Below are positions 56,584 to 64,000 of a stretch of DNA of 64,000 bases, one piece after another; positions within the stretch are counted from its first letter, which is position 1, and each line of letters starts with the position of its first letter. The notes beneath the pieces are model-generated. The model was not told the DNA's origin. It saw nothing but the letters and a program-made list of their open reading frames with translations, and made no database searches. Source of the DNA: Tabrizicola sp. TH137. Lineage in GTDB: Bacteria; Pseudomonadota; Alphaproteobacteria; Rhodobacterales; Rhodobacteraceae. The translations under genes and the position numbers were made by a program. The stretch lies in the NCBI RefSeq assembly GCF_002855575.1, contig NZ_PKRQ01000007.1:124001-188000 (forward strand). Reading direction: 5' to 3'.

Positions 56584-56980
56584 ACCCGTCCCCGCGCCGC
56601 CCCCCCGAAAACACGGTCCGACTCCGGCCCACGCCCCCCACCGCACCCGTAGGGCGGGGGTCTCCCCGCCAAAACCCAAGGCATCCATAGGCCGGGGGTC
56701 TCCCCGCCACAACCACGCGCCCCTGACCGAAACCAACCGCTCCGGCCGCAAGGTCCCGCGCTCCCTGATCCCGATGGCCTGGCCCGGGGATCCATCATCA
56801 CATCCGGGGCGGGGTCGCCCCTCTGTGCACCCCCGCACCCTTAACCAGCAATCCCACCACCACCCTGCCCGAATTTGTATGTACACTTGTCTGCACAGAA
56901 TGCGGCACAACATGCGGCACAGTCGCGAACGGCAGTTCCCGCCAAATTCCCCAGCGCGGACAAAGCTTAACGCCCGCCCG
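56584..56980. other. Non-coding region after the ArsR-type gene
   Basis: About 400 bases without a credible gene. It contains two REP-like palindromes (56649-56670 and 56688-56708), and two direct copies of ATGCGGCACA (56900-56909 and 56912-56921). It separates the regulator from the convergent SDR gene. Confidence 0.5.
56649..56708. repeat. Two REP-like palindromes
   Basis: Copy 1 (56649-56670) reads GTAGGGCGGGGGTCTCCCCGCC and copy 2 (56688-56708) starts TAGGCCGGGGGTCTCCCC, both folding as GGGG-TCT/GTCT-CCCC hairpins. They are direct repeats 39 bases apart. The GTAGG start recalls the elements at 38.6 and 39.9 kb. Confidence 0.6.
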
Positions 56981-57757
56981 TCAGGGCATCAATTGCCCGC
57001 CATTCACCTCGATCACCTGCCCCACGACGTAGCCAGACAGCGAAGCGCAGGCCAGAAACAGATAGGCCCCCACGCAATCCTCCGCTGTGCCCAGCCGCCC
57101 GGCCGGGATCGTGGCAAGCTGCGCCTGCAACTGCGCCTCGGTCGAATAACGCTCGTGAAACGGCGTGGTGATCACCCCCGGCGCCACGGCATTCACGCGA
57201 ATTCCGAAGGGAATCAACTCCTTGGCCATCCCCCGCGTCACGTTGTGAACAAAGGCCTTGGACGATCCGTAAAGCCCCGCCCCGCCCGACGCGCCATTCC
57301 GCGCGGCGACCGAGGTGGTGCTGATGATGAACCCGCCCCCCGCCGCCTTCAATGGCGCGACAGCGGCCTGTGACGCCACCACCACCGACCGCGCGTTCAG
57401 GTCCATGATCTCGTCATAATCCCGTTCGGAAACATCGGCATAGGGCACCCGCCGCACCATCCCGCCCGCATTGTTCACCAACCCATCCAGCCGCCCGAAA
57501 GCCGCCACCGCCTGCTCCACCGCCGACCTGGCCCCCGCCCCGGTGGATATGTCGGCCCGGATCAGAACCGCCTCGCCCCCCGCCGCGCCGATCTCGTAAG
57601 CCACGGCTTTCGCAGCCTCTTCCGATGCGTTGTAATGCAGCCCCACCCGCGCGCCCTGCGCGGCGAATGCCCGCGCCAGCGCCGCCCCGATGCCCGTGGA
57701 GGCCCCGGTGATCAGCACGGCCTTCCCCTTCAGTTCCGGCAACCGCATCCCTGTCAT
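56981..57757 (-). CDS. SDR-family oxidoreductase (FabG-like)
   Basis: 258 residues from [17 protein letters not shown]. The NAD(P) motif TGASTGIG is at 17-24, NNAG at 95-98, the catalytic Ser in ISTTS (146-149), Y163 and K167 (YGSSK). The C-terminus has [13 protein letters not shown] and [15 protein letters not shown]. This is the classical oxidoreductase family that includes 3-oxoacyl-ACP and sugar-alcohol dehydrogenases; no substrate can be chosen. The start overlaps the cmk stop by ATGA, which places it downstream of cmk in the aroA-cmk operon. Confidence 0.85.
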   Translation of the reverse strand: MTGMRLPELKGKAVLITGASTGIGAALARAFAAQGARVGLHYNASEEAAKAVAYEIGAAGGEAVLIRADISTGAGARSAVEQAVAAFGRLDGLVNNAGGMVRRVPYADVSERDYDEIMDLNARSVVVASQAAVAPLKAAGGGFIISTTSVAARNGASGGAGLYGSSKAFVHNVTRGMAKELIPFGIRVNAVAPGVITTPFHERYSTEAQLQAQLATIPAGRLGTAEDCVGAYLFLACASLSGYVVGQVIEVNGGQLMP

Positions 57758-58347
57758 CCCCGCCCCTCCAAGGCCCGTTCCACCACCGCGATGGCCCGCG
57801 CCACCGCCGCCTCCACCGTCATCTCGCTGGTATCCAAAACCACCGCATCCGCCGCCGCCCTCAGCGGCGCATCCGCCCGCCCCATGTCGCGCGCATCCCG
57901 CTCCCGCACCTCGGCCAGCACAAGCGCTTGATCCCCGCCCACTTCCAGCCACCGCCTATGGGCGCGCACCTCCGGCGAGGCGGTCACATAGAGCTTCACC
58001 TCCGCCTCCGGACAGATCACCGTCCCGATGTCCCGTCCATCCAGCACCGCGCCCCCCTCGGCTCGCGCAAAGCGCCGCTGGAACTCCACCAGCGCCGCCC
58101 GCACCTCGGGAATGACCGCCACCCTTGATGCCGCCTGCCCCGCCTCCAGCGACCGCAGGTCCCCCCGTTCCAGATCGCCCGGCACCAGCCCGACCGCCGC
58201 CGCCACAGGGTCCCCCCCCTTGGCCCCGACCGCCCGATAGAGCAATCCGGTATCCAGATGCGCAAACCCGAACCGCGCCGCCAGGGCCCGCCCGATCGTC
58301 CCCTTCCCCGCCGCCGCAGGCCCGTCGATCGCCACCGTGAAGATCAC
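57754..58347 (-). CDS. cmk: Cytidylate kinase
   Basis: 197 residues from a GTG start, giving [18 protein letters not shown]-loop GPAAAGKGT is at 9-17, and the segments [42 protein letters not shown] and [26 protein letters not shown] are conserved. It makes CDP and dCDP. AAGGGG, 8 bases before the GTG, provides the ribosome site; it lies at the edge of the modular repeat copy 4. Unusually, rpsA is not next to it. Confidence 0.93.
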   Translation of the reverse strand: MIFTVAIDGPAAAGKGTIGRALAARFGFAHLDTGLLYRAVGAKGGDPVAAAVGLVPGDLERGDLRSLEAGQAASRVAVIPEVRAALVEFQRRFARAEGGAVLDGRDIGTVICPEAEVKLYVTASPEVRAHRRWLEVGGDQALVLAEVRERDARDMGRADAPLRAAADAVVLDTSEMTVEAAVARAIAVVERALEGRG

Positions 58348-58358
58348 CGCCCAAGCCC

Positions 58359-58423
58359 CTTCATCTTGGCCAAAATACTCTCGGGGGGAGGCCCGCAGGG
58401 CCGTGGGGGGCAGACAGCCCCCC
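58359..58423 (+). repeat. Modular repeat, copy 4 (forward orientation)
   Basis: AT-rich core at 58359-58381 (CTTCATCTTGG to AAATACTCT), G run, hairpin GGCCC-GCA-GGGCC (58390-58402) and hairpin GGGGGGC-AGACA-GCCCCCC (58405-58423). It fills the space between aroA and cmk, which are on the minus strand, so it lies inside one operon rather than at an operon end. Confidence 0.7.
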
Positions 58424-58435
58424 GTCCCCGGCCGA

Positions 58436-59782
58436 TCACCCGCGCGCCAGATCGGCACCCAGACCGGTCATCAACCCTTCAAAGATCGGGAAAGACGTCA
58501 GGATGGGCGAGGCGTCATCCACCGACACTGCCTTCTTCGCCGCCATCCCGCAGACAAGGAAACTCATCGCGATCCGGTGGTCCAGATGCGTCTTTGCCAC
58601 CGCCCCACCGGGCACTCCGCCCGCGCCAAGGCCATGGACGATCAGCGTATCCTCATCCTCTTCGACCCGCACCCCACAGGCCTCCAGCCCCCGCGCCATG
58701 GCGTCGATCCGGTCGCTTTCCTTGACCCGCAACTCCTTCACGCCGCGCATCACCGTCGTCCCTTCGGCAAAGGCCGCCACCACCGACAGGATCGGATATT
58801 CGTCGATCATCGACGGTGCGCGCTCTTCCGGCACCTCTATGCCCTTGAGGTTCGGGGAAAACTTCACCCGCAGGTCGGCCACAGGCTCCCCCCCCTCCTC
58901 GCGCGGGTTCTGGAATTCGATCTCGGCCCCCATCTCGACCAGCGTCAGATAAAGCCCGTTCCGCGTCAGGTTCTGGCTCACGCCCGGAACCAGGATGTCA
59001 GACCCTTCCACGATCAGCGCCGCGCAGGTCGGGAAGGCCGCCGAAGACGGGTCACGCGGCACGGCCACGGTCTGGGGCCGCAATTCCGGCCGCCCGGTCA
59101 GGGTGATGACATTGCCCTCGGCCGTCTTCTCCACCACCAGTTCCGCGCCGAACCCCAGCAGCATCCGCTCGGAATGGTCGCGCGTGGGTTCCTTCTCGAT
59201 CACCACCGTCTGCCCCGGCGCATTCAGCCCCGCCAGCAGCACCGCCGATTTCACCTGCGCGCTCGCCACCGGCAGGGCATAGCGCACCGGCACCGGGTCC
59301 GCCGCCCCCACCACCGTCATCGGCAGCCGCCCGCCCTGCCGCCCAAAGGCCCGCGCGCCAAAGAGCGACAGGGGATCGGTCACCCGCCCCATCGGCCGCT
59401 TGCGCAAACTCGCATCCCCCGTGAAGGTCGCAGTGATGGCCGAGGTCGCCATCGTCCCCATGATCAGCCGCACACCCGTCCCGGAATTGCCGCAGTCGAT
59501 CACATCCGCAGGCTCCCGGAACCCGCCCACGCCCACGCCGTTCACCGTCCACTCGCCGGGGGCATGGCGCGTCACCTCGGCCCCGAAGGCACGCATCGCC
59601 TTGGCCGTGTCCAGCACATCCTGCCCTTCCAGAAGGCCTGTCACCTTGGTCTCGCCCACCGCCATGGCCCCAAAGATCAATGCGCGATGGCTGATCGACT
59701 TGTCCCCCGGCACCTCCGCCGTCCCGGAAAGAGGCCCGGATTTGCGGGCGGTCATCGGTTGCGCTTCGCCGTGGCCGGACAT
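58436..59782 (-). CDS. aroA: 3-phosphoshikimate 1-carboxyvinyltransferase (EPSP synthase)
   Basis: 448 residues from [18 protein letters not shown]. Shikimate-binding [15 protein letters not shown] (K28), the central [12 protein letters not shown] segment and [12 protein letters not shown] are present, as in class II enzymes of alphaproteobacteria. The position corresponding to the glyphosate-critical Gly/Ala is G101 here (NSGTG), unlike the alanine of CP4 EPSPS, so glyphosate tolerance is not predicted from this residue. GGGAG lies 7 bases before the start. It heads the aroA-cmk operon. Confidence 0.95.
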   Translation of the reverse strand: MSGHGEAQPMTARKSGPLSGTAEVPGDKSISHRALIFGAMAVGETKVTGLLEGQDVLDTAKAMRAFGAEVTRHAPGEWTVNGVGVGGFREPADVIDCGNSGTGVRLIMGTMATSAITATFTGDASLRKRPMGRVTDPLSLFGARAFGRQGGRLPMTVVGAADPVPVRYALPVASAQVKSAVLLAGLNAPGQTVVIEKEPTRDHSERMLLGFGAELVVEKTAEGNVITLTGRPELRPQTVAVPRDPSSAAFPTCAALIVEGSDILVPGVSQNLTRNGLYLTLVEMGAEIEFQNPREEGGEPVADLRVKFSPNLKGIEVPEERAPSMIDEYPILSVVAAFAEGTTVMRGVKELRVKESDRIDAMARGLEACGVRVEEDEDTLIVHGLGAGGVPGGAVAKTHLDHRIAMSFLVCGMAAKKAVSVDDASPILTSFPIFEGLMTGLGADLARG

Positions 59783-59919
59783 CGTGATCTCCCTGTCATT
59801 CCGGCCCGCCTGATAGCGCAAGCAAGAGGGCCGGTCCATGCCCCGCGCAAGACGCCAGAGGCAAAGCCGCAAGATCACGCAAGGGTTGAAGACCGCGAAA
59901 CAGATCGCATATCCGAAAG

Positions 59920-60981
59920 ATGAACCGTCGCCGCTTCCTCACCCGGACCGCCCTCCTCGCCACAGGCGCGGCCGCCGCCGCAACCGGAGCCTTTGCCCTG
60001 TCCCCCACCCGCAACCGCTATTATCAGGGTCCTCCGGGGCCGAATTTCGACGGCACCCGCTTCTTCAATCCCGGCGGCAGCCCACCCAAGGGCTTTGCCG
60101 ATCTGCTGAAATGGCAGGCGGGCGGGGGCCGGGCAAAATGGCCTGAAAGCATCGGCATCCGGCAATCCATCCCCGCGCCCCGCGTGGACGACCTGATCGT
60201 GACGATGGTCGGCCACGCGACCCTGCTCATACAGGTGGCGGGGCTGAACCTCCTCACCGATCCGGTCTGGTCGGATCGCGCCAGCCCCTTCTCCTTCGCA
60301 GGCCCCCGCCGCGCCACCGCCCCCGGCATAAGGTTCGAGGCCCTGCCGCGCATCGACGCGGTGCTTCTGACCCACAACCATTACGACCATCTCGATCTTG
60401 AAACCCTGGCCCGCCTCAAACAGGCGCATGACCCGCTGGTCATCACGCCCCTCGGCAATGACACGATCGTCAAGGATACCGTTCCCGACATGCGAGTCGC
60501 GACCGGCAATTGGGGCCACACCGTTCCCGTCGGCCCGGCCACCGTGCATTTCGAACCCTGCCACCACTGGTCGGCACGCGGCACGCGCGACCGCTCCATG
60601 GCGCTCTGGTCGGCCTTCCTGATCGACACGCCCGCAGGCCGCATCTTCCATGTCGGCGACACCGGCTTTGATCAGGGCCGCCCCTATCGCGACCTGCCGC
60701 AAAAGCATGGGAAGATCCGCGCGGCCATCCTGCCCGTGGGGGCCTATGAACCCCGCTGGTTCATGCGCGATCAGCATCAGGACCCGGCCGAGGCGGTGGA
60801 AGGCTTCCTCCTCTCCGGCGCATCCCATGCGGTGGGCCACCATTGGGGCACCTTCCAGCTCACGAATGAAGGCCGCGATGCGCCCCCCGCCGCCCTCGCG
60901 GCCGCGCTTGCCGCCAAGGGGATAGGGCCTGACCGCTTCCGCGCACTGGGCCCCGGCGAATGGTGGGCGATCCCGGCTTAA
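59920..60981 (+). CDS. Exported MBL-fold metallohydrolase (UlaG/NAPE-PLD-like)
   Basis: 353 residues. A twin-arginine signal ([20 protein letters not shown]) implies Tat export. Metal site THNHYDHLD (H152, H154, D156, H157), [23 protein letters not shown] upstream, and later HVGDTGFD and [13 protein letters not shown]. This layout is typical of the lactonase/phosphodiesterase branch of the MBL superfamily; the substrate is unknown. It stands alone on the plus strand and converges on trmB with an 8-base gap. Confidence 0.88.
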   Translation: MNRRRFLTRTALLATGAAAAATGAFALSPTRNRYYQGPPGPNFDGTRFFNPGGSPPKGFADLLKWQAGGGRAKWPESIGIRQSIPAPRVDDLIVTMVGHATLLIQVAGLNLLTDPVWSDRASPFSFAGPRRATAPGIRFEALPRIDAVLLTHNHYDHLDLETLARLKQAHDPLVITPLGNDTIVKDTVPDMRVATGNWGHTVPVGPATVHFEPCHHWSARGTRDRSMALWSAFLIDTPAGRIFHVGDTGFDQGRPYRDLPQKHGKIRAAILPVGAYEPRWFMRDQHQDPAEAVEGFLLSGASHAVGHHWGTFQLTNEGRDAPPAALAAALAAKGIGPDRFRALGPGEWWAIPA

Positions 60982-60988
60982 CGTTTCG

Positions 60989-61717
60989 TTAACCTTCACC
61001 CCGCCGCCGGAAGGTCAGGTAATGCGGCGCCCGCCCCTCACGCAGCGCCTTCTGCTCGTATCGCGTGGAAATCCAGTCCTCCCACGCGCCCCCCGCCCCG
61101 GCCTGCGCCACAAGGTCGAACCCCGCCGCAGGCACCTCTTCCAGTGTCTGGCGCACGTAATCGGGAATATCCGTCGCCACTCGAAACTCCGCCCCCGGGG
61201 CCATCACCCGCGCCAGCGCGCCCAGATAGCCGGGCGTCACGAACCGCCGCCGATGGTGCCGCGCCTTCGGCCAGGGATCGGGATAGTTCAGGAAACACTT
61301 CACGACCGAAGCACCCGGCAGCACATCGAACAGATCGCGCACATCGCCGGGATGGATGCGCAAATTCTCCACCCCCGCCGCGCGTATCTTGCCCAGCAGC
61401 ATCGCCACGCCGTTCACGAAGGGCTCGCAGCCGATGATCCCCACTTCAGGGTATCGCGCGGCCATGTGGACCAGATGCTCCCCCCCGCCGAAACCCACCT
61501 CCAGCCAGAGCGGCCGCCCGCCGAACAGCCCCGCCACATCCAGCGCCGCCCGCGACGGGTTCTCCTCCACCGTCACCCCCGCCAGCCGGACCTTGCCCAG
61601 ATCCTCGGCCAGATAGGCCTTCTGGCTGGCCCGCAACGTCTTGCCATGCACGCGCCCATAGAAGTTGCGCCGCGCGGTCAGTGCGGCTGCGGCGGTATCC
61701 TTGGGATCGGTGGTCAT
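60989..61717 (-). CDS. trmB: tRNA (guanine-N7-)-methyltransferase
   Basis: 242 residues; ATG codons at 61720 and 61717 are both usable, with AGGAA 5 or 8 bases upstream. The SAM site is LWLEVGFGGGEHLVHMAARYP, then GCEPFVNGVAMLLGKI, and the catalytic segment FLNYPDPWPKARHHRRRFV. All family motifs are present. It methylates G46 of tRNA variable loops. It converges with the MBL gene; the two stop codons form the palindrome TTAACG-TTT-CGTTAA. Confidence 0.95.
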   Translation of the reverse strand: MTTDPKDTAAAALTARRNFYGRVHGKTLRASQKAYLAEDLGKVRLAGVTVEENPSRAALDVAGLFGGRPLWLEVGFGGGEHLVHMAARYPEVGIIGCEPFVNGVAMLLGKIRAAGVENLRIHPGDVRDLFDVLPGASVVKCFLNYPDPWPKARHHRRRFVTPGYLGALARVMAPGAEFRVATDIPDYVRQTLEEVPAAGFDLVAQAGAGGAWEDWISTRYEQKALREGRAPHYLTFRRRGEG

Positions 61718-61777
61718 CATCGGCTTCCTCGCAAGGTCGCGCAGCGCCTAGACCCCCACCGCCACGGGGTCAAGCCG

Positions 61778-62218
61778 TCAGGCCTCCAGAGGCCGCTCGC
61801 CGATCCGCTCGGCCACCATCACCAGATACCCGTCGGGATCCTGCACGAGGAACTCGCGCTGACCACCCATCCGGTCACCCCAGTCGCGCCATTTCTCGCG
61901 CGGCTCGACATAGAAGGCGATCCCCGCCACCCGCATGGCTTCCGCCGCCGCCGCGGCATCGGTCACATAGACCTGCACCACCAGCCCGCGCCCGAAAGGC
62001 TGCTCCATCGGCCCGGTCTCCCAATCCCCGTCACGCTGATAGATCATCACCTGCGCCCCATCGGGATGGGCCAGACAGGCAAGCTTCTGCGCGGGCCGCT
62101 CAAAGGCCAAGGCAAAGCCCATCGGCCCCGTCCAGAAGGCCAGCGAGGCCGGATAATCCGTGACCATCATCTCGGCCATCCCCATGGCCCAGATTGCAGG
62201 CGGCGCGCCGATCCCCAT
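61778..62218 (-). CDS. VOC-family (glyoxalase/dioxygenase-like) protein
   Basis: 146 residues from MGIGAPPAIWAMGMAEMMVTD. Two beta-alpha-beta-beta-beta units of the vicinal oxygen chelate fold are suggested, with SLAFWTGPMGFALAF and LVVQVYVTDAAAAAEAM, and REFLVQDPDGYLVMVAERIG near the end. The metal ligands expected at the start of each strand are not clearly conserved, so it may be a bleomycin-resistance-like binding protein. GGGAGGGG precedes the ATG. Confidence 0.8.
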   Translation of the reverse strand: MGIGAPPAIWAMGMAEMMVTDYPASLAFWTGPMGFALAFERPAQKLACLAHPDGAQVMIYQRDGDWETGPMEQPFGRGLVVQVYVTDAAAAAEAMRVAGIAFYVEPREKWRDWGDRMGGQREFLVQDPDGYLVMVAERIGERPLEA

Positions 62219-62333
62219 CTTCCCCTCCCGAATGCGTTCCCCCTTGCCTGGCACGGCTGGCGCAGGCCCAAGACGGAAACGGCGCGCCGGGTTGGTTCCC
62301 CCGGCGCGCCGCCCTACCCCAGACGGGGATGCC

Positions 62334-63503
62334 TTACTTCACCGCCTTCTTCAGCGCCTCGACCAGATCGGTCCGCTCCCAGCTAAAACCGCCATCCGCC
62401 GTCGCCTCGCGCCCGAAATGGCCATAGGCCGAGGTGCGCGCATAGATCGGCTTGTTCAGGCCCAGCGCCGTCCGGATGCCGCGCGGCGTCAGGTCCATGC
62501 ATTCCGCAACTGCCCGTTCGATGGCCGCCGCATCCACCGCCCCGGTGCCATGCGTATCGACATAGATCGACAGCGGCTTGGCCACCCCGATGGCATAGGA
62601 CACCTGCAAGGTGCAGCGATCCGCCAGCCCTGCCGCCACCACGTTCTTGGCCAGATAGCGCGCGGCATAGGCCGCCGACCGGTCCACCTTCGTCGGGTCC
62701 TTGCCCGAGAACGCCCCGCCGCCATGCGGCGCAGCGCCACCATAGGTATCCACGATGATCTTGCGCCCGGTCAGGCCCGCATCGCCATCGGGGCCCCCGA
62801 TCACGAATTTCCCCGTGGGGTTCACCCACCATTCCGTCTTCGCGGTGATCCAGCCATCGGGCAGGATCTCGCGGATATAGGGCTCCACGATGGCGCGGAT
62901 GTCGTCCGAGGTCTGCGCCTCATCCAGATGCTGCGTGGACAGCACGATGGAGGTCACCTCGACGGGCTTCCCATCCTCATAGCGCAGCGAAAGCTGCGAC
63001 TTGGCATCCGGCCCCAGCGTCGGTTCCTTGCCCGACTTCCGCACCTCGGCCAGTCGCCGCAGGATCGCATGAGAATACTGGATCGGCGCCGGCATCAGTT
63101 CCGGCGTCTCGCGGCAGGCATAGCCGAACATGATGCCCTGGTCGCCCGCGCCGTCGCGATCCACACCCTGCGCGATATGGGCGGATTGCTCATGCAGGAA
63201 GTTGTGCACCTTCAGCGTGTTCCAGTGGAACTTGTCCTGCTCGTAGCCGATATCCTTGACGCAATCGCGCACGATGCCCTCGACCCGCGCCAGCATCGCC
63301 TTGGTCTTTGCTTCGGTGGAAAGGCCGACTTCCCCGCCGACGACAACCGTATTGGTCGTGGCAAAGGTTTCGCAGGCCACGCGGGCATTCGGCTCTTCCG
63401 ACAGGAAGGCGTCCAGCACCGCATCGGAAATGCGGTCGCACACCTTGTCGGGATGCCCCTCCGACACGGATTCGGAGGTGAAGACATAGTTCAGTCGGGA
63501 CAT
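62334..63503 (-). CDS. metK: S-adenosylmethionine synthetase
   Basis: 389 residues from [21 protein letters not shown]. The substrate motifs [54 protein letters not shown] (P-loop-like) and [16 protein letters not shown] are all present. It makes SAM from methionine and ATP. GGAGCA lies 8-10 bases before the ATG and belongs to the SAM/SAH riboswitch, so SAM itself should switch off translation of this gene. Confidence 0.96.
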   Translation of the reverse strand: MSRLNYVFTSESVSEGHPDKVCDRISDAVLDAFLSEEPNARVACETFATTNTVVVGGEVGLSTEAKTKAMLARVEGIVRDCVKDIGYEQDKFHWNTLKVHNFLHEQSAHIAQGVDRDGAGDQGIMFGYACRETPELMPAPIQYSHAILRRLAEVRKSGKEPTLGPDAKSQLSLRYEDGKPVEVTSIVLSTQHLDEAQTSDDIRAIVEPYIREILPDGWITAKTEWWVNPTGKFVIGGPDGDAGLTGRKIIVDTYGGAAPHGGGAFSGKDPTKVDRSAAYAARYLAKNVVAAGLADRCTLQVSYAIGVAKPLSIYVDTHGTGAVDAAAIERAVAECMDLTPRGIRTALGLNKPIYARTSAYGHFGREATADGGFSWERTDLVEALKKAVK

Positions 63504-63509
63504 GGGAAG

Positions 63510-63556
63510 TGCTCCATTGGGGTTACCCCCGTCACGCCAGGAAGCCGTTGTGACGG
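63510..63556 (-). promoter_or_regulatory. SAM/SAH riboswitch in the metK leader
   Basis: On the minus strand the sequence starts GTCACAACGGCTTCCTGGC and continues GTGAC, a G/C mini-hairpin GGGG-TAA-CCCC, then AATGGAGCA. The arms GTCAC and GTGAC form P1, and GCTTCC can pair with GGAGC to make the pseudoknot that hides the ribosome site. This is the consensus of the SAM/SAH riboswitch class known upstream of metK in Rhodobacterales. It ends 7 bases before the start codon. Confidence 0.88.
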
Positions 63557-63592
63557 TTCGATGCGCGTGACTAGACCCCCGCCCCCGGCGCG

Positions 63593-64000
63593 TCAAGCCG
63601 CCTTCCGCCGCCCGGCCAGAACCAGCCCGGCGCCGAGTCCCGCCAGCAACAGAAGGACCGGCCCCTCGCCCAGTCGCACATAGGGCGTGGGGGGCAAGGC
63701 GCCCGGCAACACCACATCCAGAAAACCCGCCTCGCCCAGAGGCAGGCTCTCCACCACCCGCCCGCGCGCATCTATCAGGGCCGAGACACCGGTATTCGCC
63801 ACGCGCACGAAGGGCAGCCCCTGCTCCACCGCCCTGAGTTGCGCCTGCGCCAGATGCTGATACGGGCCGGTCCATTCCCCGAACCAGGCATCATTGGTGA
63901 TCTGAAGGATCCAGTCCGCCCGCTCCGGCGCCCCGCGCAGATCCTGCGGAAAGACCGCCTCATAGCAGATCAGCGGCAAGACCTTGCCCAGCCCCGGCCC
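63593..64000 (-). CDS. lnt: Apolipoprotein N-acyltransferase, C-terminal part
   Basis: 136 residues of a gene that continues beyond the window. The catalytic cysteine is in [12 protein letters not shown], followed by [43 protein letters not shown], the characteristic nitrilase-fold end of Lnt. The C-terminal membrane span is [16 protein letters not shown]. It adds the third acyl chain to lipoproteins. It is upstream of metK on the same strand, with about 90 bases between that contain the riboswitch. Confidence 0.93.
   Translation of the reverse strand, partial: GPGLGKVLPLICYEAVFPQDLRGAPERADWILQITNDAWFGEWTGPYQHLAQAQLRAVEQGLPFVRVANTGVSALIDARGRVVESLPLGEAGFLDVVLPGALPPTPYVRLGEGPVLLLLAGLGAGLVLAGRRKAA

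Noticed and set aside
56900-56921. Two direct copies of ATGCGGCACA as a possible attachment site or CRISPR-like repeat
   Set aside because: Only two copies 12 bases apart, with no integrase, tRNA or spacer pattern nearby.
60978-60992. TTAA-N7-TTAA at 60978-60992 looks like an exact CtrA box
   Set aside because: It consists of the two convergent TAA stop codons of the MBL gene and trmB with flanking bases, at gene ends and not upstream of any start, so a regulatory role is unlikely.

Overview
The window is high-GC DNA from an alphaproteobacterium, most likely a member of the Rhodobacteraceae/Rhodobacterales. This rests on protein resemblance, on phosphatidylcholine synthase, on a DUF1127 small protein, on several palindromic intergenic repeat families, and above all on a metK leader that matches the SAM/SAH riboswitch known from Rhodobacterales. 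No phage, insertion sequence, CRISPR array, rRNA or tRNA was recognised. Coding density is high and many genes are joined by ATGA overlaps.

Region 1 (1-12.9 kb) is a capsule or exopolysaccharide locus. The plus strand carries the end of a KpsM-like permease, KpsT, KpsE, an outer-membrane export lipoprotein and two glycosyltransferases, interrupted by one divergent short-chain dehydrogenase. The minus strand carries an operon for an unknown 491-residue protein, a double glycosyltransferase (GT2 plus GT4), a polysaccharide pyruvyl transferase and a sulfotransferase. Together they suggest an acidic, pyruvylated and/or sulfated surface glycan exported by an ABC system. Region 2 (13.0-21.8 kb) is a complete haem uptake system: TonB-ExbD-ExbB and a TonB-dependent receptor on the minus strand, diverging from hmuS-hmuT-hmuU-hmuV on the plus strand, with face-to-face promoters over one palindrome. 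A gene of unknown function abuts hmuV. A hydrolase/AraC pair follows.

Region 3 (24-46 kb) is housekeeping: ruvC-ruvA, htpX and ruvB, a DUF1127 gene, prmA, methyltransferase, msrA, an MFS transporter, priA, transaldolase, DUF484-xerC, pcs, a DMT transporter, DUF3253, ileS and a DUF2339 membrane protein. Region 4 (46-52 kb) has a membrane-anchored LuxR-type regulator beside two small secreted proteins, one clearly related to a third at 32.4 kb, followed by trpB, a DUF4394 gene, trpF, a LapA-like gene and ihfB. Region 5 (52-64 kb) has rpsA, a small accessory block (SnoaL-like, DUF6614-like, hydrolase/ArsR pair, SDR), then cmk, aroA, an MBL hydrolase, trmB, a VOC protein, metK with its riboswitch, and the end of lnt.

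The least conventional content is intergenic. It includes a modular repeat (AT-rich core plus two hairpins) in several copies, and a family of palindromes usually starting GTAGG, one of which supplies both the ileS stop codon and the start codon of the next gene. It also includes three tandem 49-bp hairpins beside trpF, twin AT-rich hairpins after the MFS gene, and several clear operator-like repeats in divergent promoters. All identifications come from reading the sequence and from memory of protein families; no database search was run.
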